DNA of 64,000 bases, from the NCBI RefSeq assembly GCF_004768785.1, contig NZ_SRMQ01000002.1, positions 124,001 to 188,000 on the forward strand, written 5' to 3'. This document shows, piece after piece, positions 25,143-34,172 of the stretch. A program made the translations under genes and the position numbers. This DNA is from Caproiciproducens galactitolivorans. GTDB taxonomy: Bacteria > Bacillota > Clostridia > Oscillospirales > Acutalibacteraceae. The notes below the pieces were generated by a model, which was given only the letters and a program-made list of their open reading frames with translations, was not told the origin of the DNA and ran no database searches. Within the stretch, counting starts at the first letter, position 1; the number at the start of each line of letters is the position of its first letter.

Positions 25143-26432
25143 ATGAAAAAGAAGTTAAGTTCTCTTATGGCAGTTTTATTAACTAGTGCTATGGTTCTTG
25201 GAGGCTGCAGCGGCGGCGCTACGGAATCCAATTCCGGCGGTGAATCCAAGGGCGAAGCAAAGAGCGACGTTACATTGACGTATTACTCGATGTGGAACGA
25301 AACCGAGCCGCAGGGGCAGACCATTGCCGAAGCGGTTGAAGCTTTTAAGGAGAAAACGGGCATAACCGTGGAAGTGAACTGGCAGGGCCGCGATATCCGC
25401 AAAACGCTCCAGCCCGCGCTGGACGGCGGACAGGAAATCGATATTTTCGATGAAGATATCGAGCGCGTCAATAAAACATGGGGCAAATACCTGCTGAATG
25501 TGGAAGACCTGGCAAAGAAGTCCTATGACACAACAAACGGCAAACCGTTGACCGACGTAATCAACAAGAAGCTTGTTGAGCTTGCCCGTTCACTAGGACC
25601 GGACGGAAAGCTTTCCACGATTCCCTATCAGCCTTCCAGCTTTTTGGTGATGTATAATAAGGACATCTTCAAGGCTGCCGGCATTACCGCCCCCCCGAAG
25701 ACATGGGACGAGTGGCTTGCCGATTGCGCGAAGATCAAGGCCGCTGGCAAAACCCCGATTACGGTGGACGACGCTTACATGGCGTCTCTGTTCGGCTACC
25801 ACATGGCCCGCCTGATCGGCAAAGACAAGACGCTTGCCATGGTCAATAATAAGAAGATCGACGACCCGGCAGTCCTTACCTTTGGACAGCAGTGGCAGGA
25901 AATGTACGAAAAAGGCTATATTTCCAAGAATGCGGCGGGCAACATTTATCCGGCCGGCCAGCAGGAAGTTGCAAGCGGAAATGTCGCGATGTATTTGAAC
26001 GGGACATGGCTTCCGAACGAAATCAAGAATTCCGCGCCGGCGGACTTCAATTGGGGCAGCTTTGCGTATCCGGCTGTCGGTAAGGACGGCGACGGAACCA
26101 ACGCCAACCAATACGGCGCGCAGTGCTTTGGTATCAACAAGAATACAAAGCACGCAGAAGAGGCTTTCAAATTTATCGTATTTATGACCACAGGCGAATG
26201 GGACAACAAGCTTGCGGAAAACTCCATCGGTGTCCCGATGGCGAACGACGCCACCTGGCCGAAGCAGCTTACGGAAGCAAAAGCGGTGCTTGACGCAACG
26301 ACAATCCGTTATCCATGGGCGGTCGGTATGGAAGACGTAGCAGACATTAACGCAAAAATTAAGACAAACTTTGCCCTCCTTGTCAGCGGCAAGCTGGACG
26401 CAAAGGGTTTCGCAGATGCAATGAAGAAATAA
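25143..26432 (+). CDS. Sugar ABC transporter substrate-binding lipoprotein (family 1)
   Basis: A 429-residue family-1 solute-binding protein with a lipobox at MVLGGC (Cys22), a Gly/Ser-rich linker, and a maltose-binding-type body (VTLTYYSMWNETEPQGQTIA; GNVAMYLNGTWLPNE; KHAEEAFKFIVFMTTGEWD). It captures a carbohydrate outside the membrane for the two permeases encoded next. The ATG at 25143 is seven bases after AGGAGG. No ATPase gene accompanies the transporter, so it probably uses a shared MsmX-type ATPase encoded elsewhere. An AraC-type direct repeat lies upstream. The sugar is unknown; HexNAc-containing glycans fit the regulatory link. Confidence 0.9.
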   Translation: MKKKLSSLMAVLLTSAMVLGGCSGGATESNSGGESKGEAKSDVTLTYYSMWNETEPQGQTIAEAVEAFKEKTGITVEVNWQGRDIRKTLQPALDGGQEIDIFDEDIERVNKTWGKYLLNVEDLAKKSYDTTNGKPLTDVINKKLVELARSLGPDGKLSTIPYQPSSFLVMYNKDIFKAAGITAPPKTWDEWLADCAKIKAAGKTPITVDDAYMASLFGYHMARLIGKDKTLAMVNNKKIDDPAVLTFGQQWQEMYEKGYISKNAAGNIYPAGQQEVASGNVAMYLNGTWLPNEIKNSAPADFNWGSFAYPAVGKDGDGTNANQYGAQCFGINKNTKHAEEAFKFIVFMTTGEWDNKLAENSIGVPMANDATWPKQLTEAKAVLDATTIRYPWAVGMEDVADINAKIKTNFALLVSGKLDAKGFADAMKK

Positions 26433-26446
26433 TTATTTCAGCAGAG

Positions 26447-26482
26447 AAAGGGCGGCATCGTGTTTACGCACTGCTGCCCTTT
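26447..26482 (+). terminator. Hairpin after the sugar-binding-protein gene
   Basis: Eleven-base arms 26447-26457 and 26472-26482 pair with one G-T wobble and end in TTT. It lies 15 nt after the stop codon and 27 nt before the permease start, so it likely lowers permease expression relative to the binding protein. Confidence 0.65.
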
Positions 26483-26508
26483 GTTTATGGTAATCGCGGG
26501 AGGTTCTT

Positions 26509-27420
26509 ATGAAAACAAAAAACAAGTCCATGATCATCCTTTTCCTCGCTCCCTCGGTATTGTTGTACCTGATGGTGTTCCTGTACCCTACGGCCAGAAC
26601 CGTCGTCATGAGCTTTTTTAAGGTGGAGGGTGTGACGGATTCCGTTTCCCTGTGGAAGTTTAACGGCCTTGGCAATTTCAAGACACTTTTCAACACCCCA
26701 TTATTTGTAAGCTCCCTGAAAAATATCGCCCTGATCTGGCTGATCGGCGGTATCGGCGTAATGGTGGTGTCCCTGCTGTTCGGCGTGATCCTGACGAGCG
26801 GCGTTCACGGGAAGAGTTTTTTTCGTTCCGTAATCTATCTGCCGAATGTCATTTCGGCGGTCGCCATGGGGACCATGTGGATTAACTACGTATATAATCC
26901 GGACTTCGGCCTGCTCAGTTCCGTTTTAAAATCCATCGGCTTAAGCAAGCTGGCGGCAACGCAGTGGACGTCGCCGGAAATGGTGTTCTGGAGCATGCTG
27001 GTTGCTTACTGCTTCGGTATGGTGGGCTATCACATGCTGATCTGGATGAGCGGCATTGAGCGGATCCCGGTGGATTATTACGAAGCGGCAACCATTGAGG
27101 GGGCAAATGTGTTTCAGCGCTTTTCGAAGATTACGCTTCCCCTTCTGAAAGGGGTCTGCCGCACGAATATCGTTCTGTGGACGGTCAGCACTATGGCTTT
27201 CTTTGTATGGAGCCAGTTGTTTTCGCCGGTCAACCTGAGCGCAAGTACGGTTACGCCGATGTCCTATATGTACGAATTGGTATTTGGCGCGAGCAACTCC
27301 GCGGTTACGGTGCGCGACTCCGGCGCGGGTGCGGCCATCGGCGTGATTCTTACCATTGTCGTTGTCGTCGTATTCATGCTTTCACAGTTGATTGTCAAGA
27401 ACGACGATGTAGAGCTTTAA
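26509..27420 (+). CDS. Sugar ABC transporter permease (MalF/UgpA type)
   Basis: A 303-residue inner-membrane permease with six predicted helices, starting MIILFLAPSVLLYLMVFLYP. The EAA loop is YYEAATIEGANVFQRFSKIT, which contacts the ATPase. Family-1 sugar importers use one such subunit with a MalG-type partner, encoded here 14 nt downstream. The start is ATG 26509 after GGGAGG. Sugar specificity cannot be read from the sequence. Confidence 0.9.
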   Translation: MKTKNKSMIILFLAPSVLLYLMVFLYPTARTVVMSFFKVEGVTDSVSLWKFNGLGNFKTLFNTPLFVSSLKNIALIWLIGGIGVMVVSLLFGVILTSGVHGKSFFRSVIYLPNVISAVAMGTMWINYVYNPDFGLLSSVLKSIGLSKLAATQWTSPEMVFWSMLVAYCFGMVGYHMLIWMSGIERIPVDYYEAATIEGANVFQRFSKITLPLLKGVCRTNIVLWTVSTMAFFVWSQLFSPVNLSASTVTPMSYMYELVFGASNSAVTVRDSGAGAAIGVILTIVVVVVFMLSQLIVKNDDVEL

Positions 27421-27434
27421 GGGGGGACGGAGCA

Positions 27435-28301
27435 ATGAAGGAAAAAAAGATAAGAGAAAAAAACAACTGGAAAAAGGAAATGGCCCTGGCCCCGGGTTAT
27501 ATTATTGTGGGAATCTGGGTAATCTTTACCTTTGTTCTGATCGGCTGGATTATTTTGGCTTCCTTTTCTACCACAAGAGAGATTTTCGACGGGAATATTT
27601 TCAAATTTGCAACCGGATTGCATCCGGAAAACTATGTGAAGGCATGGAAAACGCAGAAAGTTTCCAGCTATTTTATGAATTCCCTTCTCTATACAGCCGT
27701 TTCCTGCACAGCGGTCATCATTCTCGGCGCACCTGCCGCCTATGTGCTCAGCCGCTTTAAATTCCGCGGGAACGGCCTGATACAGAATTTGTTTGCAACG
27801 GCGCTGGGAATTCCGGCGATCATGATTATCATGCCACTGTTCTCGCTTTTCAGCCAGCTTCATATGAATCAGTCCAAGGGGCTTGTTATTTTCCTTTATA
27901 TTGCGGTAAACCTGCCCTTTACGATTTTCTTTTTGAATACGTTCTTCCGGAACCTTTCGGTTACGTTCGAAGAGGCGGCCGCCATCGACGGCTGTTCCCC
28001 AATGAAAACGTTCTGGACGATCATGCTGCCGCTGGCGCAGCCCGGAATTATTACGGTCAGCATTTTTAACTTTATTACGATCTGGAATGAATATTTCATC
28101 TCCCTGATTTTCGCCAATACCGCCAAGACGCGGCCGGTTGCAGTCGGACTGTATGCCATGATCCAGTCCATGCGCTACACGGGAGACTGGGGCGGGATGT
28201 TCGCCGCCGTCGTGATCGTGTTCCTGCCTACGTTCCTCCTTTATATTTTCCTCTCTGAGAAGATTATCGCCGGTGTGACGGGTGGAGCGATCAAGGGATG
28301 A
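27435..28301 (+). CDS. Sugar ABC transporter permease (MalG/UgpE type)
   Basis: A 288-residue permease with six helices and the EAA loop FEEAAAIDGCSPMKTFWTIM. The ATG at 27435 starts a protein of normal length; the longer upstream frame lies inside the preceding gene. A G-rich ribosome binding site (AAGGGGGGACGGAG) precedes it. It pairs with the MalF-type subunit. No ATP-binding subunit gene is present in the operon. The next gene is the DUF5107 protein, 31 nt away. Confidence 0.9.
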   Translation: MKEKKIREKNNWKKEMALAPGYIIVGIWVIFTFVLIGWIILASFSTTREIFDGNIFKFATGLHPENYVKAWKTQKVSSYFMNSLLYTAVSCTAVIILGAPAAYVLSRFKFRGNGLIQNLFATALGIPAIMIIMPLFSLFSQLHMNQSKGLVIFLYIAVNLPFTIFFLNTFFRNLSVTFEEAAAIDGCSPMKTFWTIMLPLAQPGIITVSIFNFITIWNEYFISLIFANTAKTRPVAVGLYAMIQSMRYTGDWGGMFAAVVIVFLPTFLLYIFLSEKIIAGVTGGAIKG

Positions 28302-28332
28302 TTACCGAATAACAAATGGGGAGACGTTTCAA

Positions 28333-30366
28333 TTGAAAATATACCGTACCGCATTGAAGATACAGGGCGCCGTTCTGGAAAACGGAAATCCTTTGCCGCG
28401 CTTTCGCGATCGCGAGCAGAACAAAACGCTCATCGACGCCGGGCTTTTGGAAAACGAACGCGAGGGGTTCGGCTACCAGACCGGTTTTCGGGAACTGCCG
28501 TATTTGGTGCAGGAGAGGTACCGCAGGGATTTGCAGGAGCAGGAGCTTGCCACCGTCGTTATGGAAAATGATTTTCTCCGCGCGGAATTCCTTGCCGATT
28601 ACGGCGGGCGGCTCTGGTCGCTTTTCGATAAGAAGGCCGGGCGGGAGCTTCTGTTTACCAACCCGGTGCTGCGCGTTGCGAATCTTGCGATCCGCAACGC
28701 GTGGTTTTCGGGCGGTATTGAGTGGAACTTGGGGCAGTTTGGGCATACCTGCCTTACCTGCGAGCCGATGTTTTTTGCGCGTTGTACGGATCCAGACGGG
28801 ACACCGTTTCTGAGGATGTACGAATATGAGCGCCAGAAATGCTTTTTCCTCCAGGTGGACTTTCATCTTCCGGAAGATTCAGCCTGCCTTTTCGCACACG
28901 TGAAAATTGTAAACACAAAGCCGGAAAGCGTGCCGCTTTACTGGTGGACGAATATCGCTGTGCGTGAGGAGCAGAATGTACGCGTGTTTTCGGGGAGCGA
29001 CGGGGTGATCTGTATTCAGCCGGAAACAATGGCTTCCCAAAGCGTCCACGGCTTTGCGCACGATACTATGCCGTTTTTAAGGACGCTGAACGGCAGGGAT
29101 GGAAGCTATCCCCAAAATCTTCCGTATTCCAACGAATACTTTTTCCAAAACCGGCCGCTTTTTTCTGATGCGTGGGAGGTTGCCGCGTACAATGACGGAA
29201 CCGCCTTTTGGGAGCGCTCTACGCCGACGTTGCGCTACCGCAAAATGTTTTGCTGGGGTGTCCAGCGCGGCGGCCGGCACTGGAAGGATTTCCTGTCATT
29301 GGATGGGCAGGGCGATTACTTTGAAATTCAGGCGGGGCTTTCGCCAACGCAGGTGCATGGGCGCGATCTGGCGCCGAACGGCTGTGTGCGCTTTACACAG
29401 GCATTTGGCGGTATGAATGTGGACACAAGCCGTACCTTTTCAAGCTGGCAGCAATCTAAAGCCTATGTTTATGATCTTGTGGAAGTCCGCTTGGGCGCAG
29501 AAGAGCTGAAACGGGCCGATCGCCGTTTCGAGAGCTTGGAGGACACCACGCCGGATGAAATCTTGCATTACGGCAGCGGCTGGGGCGCTTTGGAAGCGGA
29601 GCGCGATCCGGAAATTGTTCCGAAAGGGCTGGTTTTCCCCCACAAGACCATGGGGGATCTGCAAGCGCCGTGGCTTACCCTACTGCGGACGGAAAAACTG
29701 CCTGATCTTCAGCCGGATACCCTGCCCGTTTCGTGGATGACCGATTCCCGTTGGGCGGCGCTTTTGGCGCACTCCCTTGAAAAGACGGAAAACCGGAACG
29801 CAGCCGCGTTGCTGCACCTTGGCCTGATGCTCTACGAGGAGGGAAAATGGCAGGAGGGCGTAGCGGCAATGGAACAGTCCCTGAAGCTGCGCCCCACCGC
29901 GATTTGCTGCCGAAACCTTGCCAGCGCCGCGGCGCAGGAGGAAGATTGGGAAACCGCCTGCAATTACATGGAACAGGCGCTTTCGCTGGGCGGTGTGGAG
30001 CAATCCGCCGTTTTCGCGCAGGACGCGATCGATATTTTTACAAAGGCCGGCCGTTTTGAGCGGGCGTGGAATTGTTACAAGGATCTTCCCCAAGCGCTGA
30101 AAAACGTTGAGCGTGTTCGACTGAACACTGTGCAGGCCGCGTTTGAACTGAGGCAATGGGAATTTTTGGAAGAGCAGTTTGCAAGCAATTTTGCCGTCAT
30201 GCGCGAGGGGGAAACCATGCTGTTGGACACATGGTTCAACGTGCAGGCGGTACGCCTTGCGAAGGAGAGGGGCGTGCCGGACTGGCACGTGCTTCTGGAC
30301 GAGGTAAAGGCGGTTTGCCATCCGCCGTATAATCTGGATTTCCGTATGACGATTTCCTCCCAATGA
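28333..30366 (+). CDS. DUF5107 domain protein with C-terminal tetratricopeptide-like repeats
   Basis: A 677-residue protein without signal peptide. Residues about 60-380 match the DUF5107 pattern (FLADYGGRLWSLFDKKAGRE; NAWFSGGIEWNLGQFGHT), a beta-rich region that looks related to galactose-mutarotase-like sugar-binding folds. The last 200 residues contain TPR-like helices (ALLHLGLMLYEEGKWQEGVA; AAAQEEDWETACNYMEQALS). The start is TTG 28333, nine bases after GGGGAG. It is the last gene of the sugar ABC operon, implying a role in handling the imported sugar. The reaction is not known to me; an intracellular carbohydrate-active enzyme is plausible. Confidence 0.8.
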   Translation: MKIYRTALKIQGAVLENGNPLPRFRDREQNKTLIDAGLLENEREGFGYQTGFRELPYLVQERYRRDLQEQELATVVMENDFLRAEFLADYGGRLWSLFDKKAGRELLFTNPVLRVANLAIRNAWFSGGIEWNLGQFGHTCLTCEPMFFARCTDPDGTPFLRMYEYERQKCFFLQVDFHLPEDSACLFAHVKIVNTKPESVPLYWWTNIAVREEQNVRVFSGSDGVICIQPETMASQSVHGFAHDTMPFLRTLNGRDGSYPQNLPYSNEYFFQNRPLFSDAWEVAAYNDGTAFWERSTPTLRYRKMFCWGVQRGGRHWKDFLSLDGQGDYFEIQAGLSPTQVHGRDLAPNGCVRFTQAFGGMNVDTSRTFSSWQQSKAYVYDLVEVRLGAEELKRADRRFESLEDTTPDEILHYGSGWGALEAERDPEIVPKGLVFPHKTMGDLQAPWLTLLRTEKLPDLQPDTLPVSWMTDSRWAALLAHSLEKTENRNAAALLHLGLMLYEEGKWQEGVAAMEQSLKLRPTAICCRNLASAAAQEEDWETACNYMEQALSLGGVEQSAVFAQDAIDIFTKAGRFERAWNCYKDLPQALKNVERVRLNTVQAAFELRQWEFLEEQFASNFAVMREGETMLLDTWFNVQAVRLAKERGVPDWHVLLDEVKAVCHPPYNLDFRMTISSQ

Positions 30367-30384
30367 ATCCATAAATACATCTAG

Positions 30385-30419
30385 GCCGCCGCATGGTGAA
30401 AACCGTGCGGCGGCTTTCT
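30385..30419 (+). terminator. Terminator of the sugar ABC operon
   Basis: Twelve-base arms (GCCGCCGCATGG and CCGTGCGGCGGC, one wobble) close on a six-base loop, followed by TTTCT, 18 nt after the DUF5107 stop. Confidence 0.85.
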
Positions 30420-30549
30420 GCTTGCAAAAGGCTGCCGGTGCCGAATGGAGGCTTCCGTTTAGGAAGGGCATTACTTGCGGTTCCGCGGGCGGCGCTTGTG
30501 TTTTTGGCGGGTTCCGATTACATAATTGATACTGTTCATTTCGGTGAGA

Positions 30550-30561
30550 AAATGTTATAAT
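30550..30561 (+). promoter_or_regulatory. Extended -10 promoter of the lipoprotein/two-component operon
   Basis: TGTTATAAT (TATAAT at 30556-30561 with an upstream TG) lies 35 nt before the lipoprotein ATG. The -35 candidate TGTTCA (30533-30538) is weak, at 17 nt spacing. Confidence 0.55.
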
Positions 30562-30596
30562 GAATAATCGACGAGAAAAGGAAAAGGCGTGGTGAA

Positions 30597-31937
30597 ATGA
30601 AGCTGAAAGCTGTAGCAATGGCGCTTATGCTGGCCCTGACGCTGTCGGGCTGCTCGTTTGTTGGCCTGGACGCGCAGACGCTGATGCGTCCGCCGAAGCC
30701 GACCGGCGAAAAAGCGGATATTCACGCGTTGCTGGAAAGCAAAACCGACGGGAAAATGACGCTGAAATACCCGCGCACCGGGGATTACCGTTCGGCAATC
30801 ATTACTCATGACGTCTGCGGAGATAAAAATGACGAGGCCATGGCCATTTTTCAAAAAGGGGACGAGGCGACCGGAACCGATCTTATGTTTATGAAGAAGG
30901 ACGGCGGCAAATGGGTCGACATGGGCTTTTTCAACAACCCGGCGGCGCAGGTGGATAAGGTCTGCTTCGGGGATGTGACCGGAGACGGCAAGGACGATGT
31001 GATCGTCGGCTGGGGGAACAGCCTGAACAATACGAGCACCATCTGTGTCTATTATTATAAAAACGGGAAAATGAACGAACTGAAGGTTGACCAGACATAT
31101 ACTGAAATGGCGGTTATGGATTTTGACGGCGACGGCAGGGATGAAATCTTTACCGCGAGCGTCAGCGTGGGCGACCAGCCGGCACTTGCCCGCCTGATCC
31201 GGATCAAGGACGGGAACGTGGAAATCATGGGCTCCTGCCAAATGGACAGCGCGGTTACCAAATATGTGTCCGTCCAGACCGGGCTGATCAACGAAAAGCA
31301 GAACGGCATTGTGCTGGACGGGATGGAAAGCGCGAATACCCTTGTGACGGAAATGCTTTACTGGGATAAAACAACCAAGATTCTAAAATCGCCCTTCTTT
31401 GACCCCAGATCCAACATTGCAAATTATACCTTGCGGGATACCTCCGTGGTGTCAAAAGATATTAACAATGATAGAATCATCGAGGTGCCGATTGTTAGCC
31501 TGATGCCGGGTTACGACGGGCAGACAAAGGACGAGGCCGCCTATATTACGGATTGGAACCGTTATGATACCCAGACCGGCGAGATGGTGCGCGTCATGAG
31601 CATGGTGCTTGATTATTCCGACGGGTACTGGTTCTTAATCCCGGATATGTGGCGCGGCCGGATAACGACCAAGGCGGATACGGTAACGCGTACGGTCACC
31701 TTCTATGAGTGGAAGGCGGACAAAAAGCAGGCCGGGGGCCTGTTGGGCGATCCGCTTCTGAAAATACAGGTGTTCTCCGAAAAGGAATGGGACGGCGGTG
31801 AAGCGGCCCCGGGCTTTTATGAGCTTATGGAATCGAATAATATGATTTTTGCAGCATGTTCTCCTTCGCCGGACAATCCGCTGTCATTAAGCAGCGGCGA
31901 TGTGAAGAACAGCTTTAAACTGATGAATCAGGAATAA
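30597..31937 (+). CDS. FG-GAP/VCBS-type repeat lipoprotein
   Basis: A 446-residue exported lipoprotein: MKLKAVAMALMLALTLSGC gives a signal peptide with lipobox Cys19. Calcium-binding FG-GAP-like blades are visible as VCFGDVTGDGKDDVIVGWG and AVMDFDGDGRDEIFTASV, suggesting a beta-propeller on the outer face of the membrane. The ribosome binding site is poor. It lies 25 nt upstream of a response regulator and histidine kinase and seems to head that operon, so it could be an extracellular sensor or accessory for the kinase. The function is otherwise unknown. Similar proteins occur next to two-component genes in other Clostridia (recollection, not verified). Confidence 0.8.
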   Translation: MKLKAVAMALMLALTLSGCSFVGLDAQTLMRPPKPTGEKADIHALLESKTDGKMTLKYPRTGDYRSAIITHDVCGDKNDEAMAIFQKGDEATGTDLMFMKKDGGKWVDMGFFNNPAAQVDKVCFGDVTGDGKDDVIVGWGNSLNNTSTICVYYYKNGKMNELKVDQTYTEMAVMDFDGDGRDEIFTASVSVGDQPALARLIRIKDGNVEIMGSCQMDSAVTKYVSVQTGLINEKQNGIVLDGMESANTLVTEMLYWDKTTKILKSPFFDPRSNIANYTLRDTSVVSKDINNDRIIEVPIVSLMPGYDGQTKDEAAYITDWNRYDTQTGEMVRVMSMVLDYSDGYWFLIPDMWRGRITTKADTVTRTVTFYEWKADKKQAGGLLGDPLLKIQVFSEKEWDGGEAAPGFYELMESNNMIFAACSPSPDNPLSLSSGDVKNSFKLMNQE

Positions 31938-31962
31938 TTATTGGATAAACGGAGGAACAGGT

Positions 31963-32667
31963 ATGAAAAACATCCTTGTTGCCGAAGACGAACAGGCAAT
32001 TCGAGAATTTGTGGTTATTAATTTGAAACGCGCGGGTTACAACACGCTGGAAGCGGCCAACGGGGAAGAAGCGTTGGAACTGTACGAGCGCGAGGGCGGC
32101 AATATTGACGTTGCCGTACTGGATATTATGATGCCGGGCAAGTACGACGGCCTTGCCGTGTGCAAGGAATTCCGGCAGAAAAGCGGTTCGATCGGCATTA
32201 TCCTTCTTACCGCGCGCACCCAGGAAATGGATAAGGTCAGCGGGCTGATGATGGGCGCCGACGACTACGTTACAAAGCCGTTCAGCCCAAGCGAGCTGGT
32301 TGCCCGTGTGGACGCGGTGTACCGCCGCGTCGCGCTGGAACAGATGCGCAATGAAAATAATTTTAAGGAGGAAATCCGTTCCGGCGAATTTGCCCTGAAC
32401 CTTCGGAGCAGGACGCTCTTGAAAAAGGGCGTGCCGATAGAACTGACGCAGGTGGAATTCCAGATCATGGAGTATTTCTTTTCCAACCCGGGCACCGCGC
32501 TGGATCGCACCGATATTTTAAAGCATGTCTGGGGCGAATCCTATTTCGGCGAGGAGAAAATCGTGGACGTTAACATCCGCCGGCTCCGCATGAAGGTGGA
32601 AGATGAGCCGTCGAACCCGAAGCATATTGTTACGGTTTGGGGACTTGGCTATAAGTGGGAAGCCTGA
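31963..32667 (+). CDS. OmpR/PhoB-family response regulator
   Basis: A 234-residue two-domain regulator. The receiver has the acidic pair AEDE (7-10), phospho-acceptor Asp54 in AVLDIMMPG, and Lys106 in VTKPFSP. The C-terminal winged helix includes LTQVEFQIMEYFFSNPG and VDVNIRRLRMKVE. It is followed by its presumed kinase 38 nt downstream and preceded by an FG-GAP lipoprotein, an arrangement that suggests envelope sensing. Start ATG has GGAGG seven bases upstream. Target genes are unknown. Confidence 0.93.
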   Translation: MKNILVAEDEQAIREFVVINLKRAGYNTLEAANGEEALELYEREGGNIDVAVLDIMMPGKYDGLAVCKEFRQKSGSIGIILLTARTQEMDKVSGLMMGADDYVTKPFSPSELVARVDAVYRRVALEQMRNENNFKEEIRSGEFALNLRSRTLLKKGVPIELTQVEFQIMEYFFSNPGTALDRTDILKHVWGESYFGEEKIVDVNIRRLRMKVEDEPSNPKHIVTVWGLGYKWEA

Positions 32668-32705
32668 GCAGCAGAATTTTCAGACTAAAGGAAGGGGAAA
32701 GAGGA

Positions 32706-34172
32706 ATGAAAGTAACCGGCATTACTCGGCGCTGGCTTTTAAACAGCTTCGGCGTAATCCTGCTTATTTTGGTTACGCTGATTTTAACTCTTTCCTATGT
32801 AATACGCGATTATGTTTACAATGGGATACAGACGGCGCTGAGCAGCCGTTCCGACGAGCTGACAAACGTATTTGCCGATTACGGGCGGAAATCGCCTAGT
32901 GAATTCAGCACAGCCGCCCGCAATTATGTGGAAAACTTTCCGAACAAGGAAAGCATGGAACTGATGGTGTTCAATTCCAACGGGAAAATCATCATCACCT
33001 CCATCGGCTTTGCGCCGGATGAAAACCAGCCCATGCCGGATTACCATCAGGCGCTTACCAGCATCAGCGGATACGGCACCTGGACGGGCCAGTTGACCAG
33101 CGGGGAAAAGGTGATCGCCGTTACGCGCGTTATGCGCAATAACCGCGGGAATTTCGTTGGCGCAATCCGTTACGTGTCTTCCCTTCAGGAAGCCGACAAG
33201 CAGGTTTTCCTCATCAGCGGCACGCTGATTTTGGCGGGGCTTCTGATCATCCTTTTTGTCATTATTTCGAATTTTTATTTTATGAATTCCATTATCACCC
33301 CGATCAAGGAAATCGGCGCTACCGCCAAGCGCATTGCGCAGGGGGATTTTAAGGCGCGCATCCAAAAGGTGAATGACGACGAAATTGGGCAGCTTTGCGA
33401 TACCATCAACGATATGGCGGACGAATTGGGAGCCGCCGAAAAAATGAAAAACGACTTTATTTCTTCCGTTTCACATGAGTTGCGCACGCCGCTTACCGCA
33501 ATCAAGGGCTGGGCGGAAACCATGCAGGCTAGTGAAAACGACAAGGAAACCTTTGAACGCGGCATGGGGATTATTATCCGCGAATCCGAGCGACTTTCCG
33601 GCATTGTGGAAGAACTGCTCGACTTTTCCCGCATGCAGAGCGGCCGCATAACGCTGACAATGGACAAAATCGATATACTTGCCGAGCTGGGCGAGGCTGT
33701 GTATATGTTCAGCGAGCGCGCCAAGACGGAACATAAATTCCTGCTTTATGAGGAACCCGCCATGCTCTCGCCGGTTCTGGGCGACATCAACCGGCTGCGG
33801 CAGGTGTTTGTGAATATTATTGACAATGCCTTGAAATATACCGACGAGGGCGGAACCATCAGCATTACCGCCTCGGAGGCGGGCGGGTTTATCCGCGTGG
33901 TAATCAGCGACAACGGCTGCGGAATCCCGGCAGAGCACCTGCCGAAGGTTAAGCGGAAATTCTACAAGGCCAACCAAACGGTGCGCGGTTCGGGAATCGG
34001 GCTTGCGCTTGCCGATGAAATCATGAAGCTTCATTCCGGCAGCTTGGAAATCGAAAGCCGCGAAAACGTCGGGACGGCTGTGACAATTTTTATCCCTACT
34101 TTAAAACAGATGGAAGACGCCCCGGAAACGGAAGCAGAGAACGAAGAAAGGAACTCCGAACAGAATGGCTAG
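32706..34172 (+). CDS. Membrane sensor histidine kinase
   Basis: A 488-residue kinase: first membrane helix about 11-33, an extracellular sensor domain to about 165, second helix about 168-190, HAMP from 195, HisKA with His257 in SSVSHELRTPLTAIKGW, and a HATPase_c domain with NIIDNALKYTDEGG, DNGCGIP and GSGIGLALAD. I start at ATG 32706 rather than the in-frame upstream ATG at 32655 because the protein then begins directly before the first helix. The stop codon overlaps the DUF1385 start. It should phosphorylate the regulator encoded upstream. Confidence 0.93.
   Translation: MKVTGITRRWLLNSFGVILLILVTLILTLSYVIRDYVYNGIQTALSSRSDELTNVFADYGRKSPSEFSTAARNYVENFPNKESMELMVFNSNGKIIITSIGFAPDENQPMPDYHQALTSISGYGTWTGQLTSGEKVIAVTRVMRNNRGNFVGAIRYVSSLQEADKQVFLISGTLILAGLLIILFVIISNFYFMNSIITPIKEIGATAKRIAQGDFKARIQKVNDDEIGQLCDTINDMADELGAAEKMKNDFISSVSHELRTPLTAIKGWAETMQASENDKETFERGMGIIIRESERLSGIVEELLDFSRMQSGRITLTMDKIDILAELGEAVYMFSERAKTEHKFLLYEEPAMLSPVLGDINRLRQVFVNIIDNALKYTDEGGTISITASEAGGFIRVVISDNGCGIPAEHLPKVKRKFYKANQTVRGSGIGLALADEIMKLHSGSLEIESRENVGTAVTIFIPTLKQMEDAPETEAENEERNSEQNG

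Noticed and set aside
29680-30618. 312-codon minus-strand frame opposite the DUF5107/TPR gene
   Set aside because: It crosses the operon terminator and the next gene's promoter and shows no domain features.
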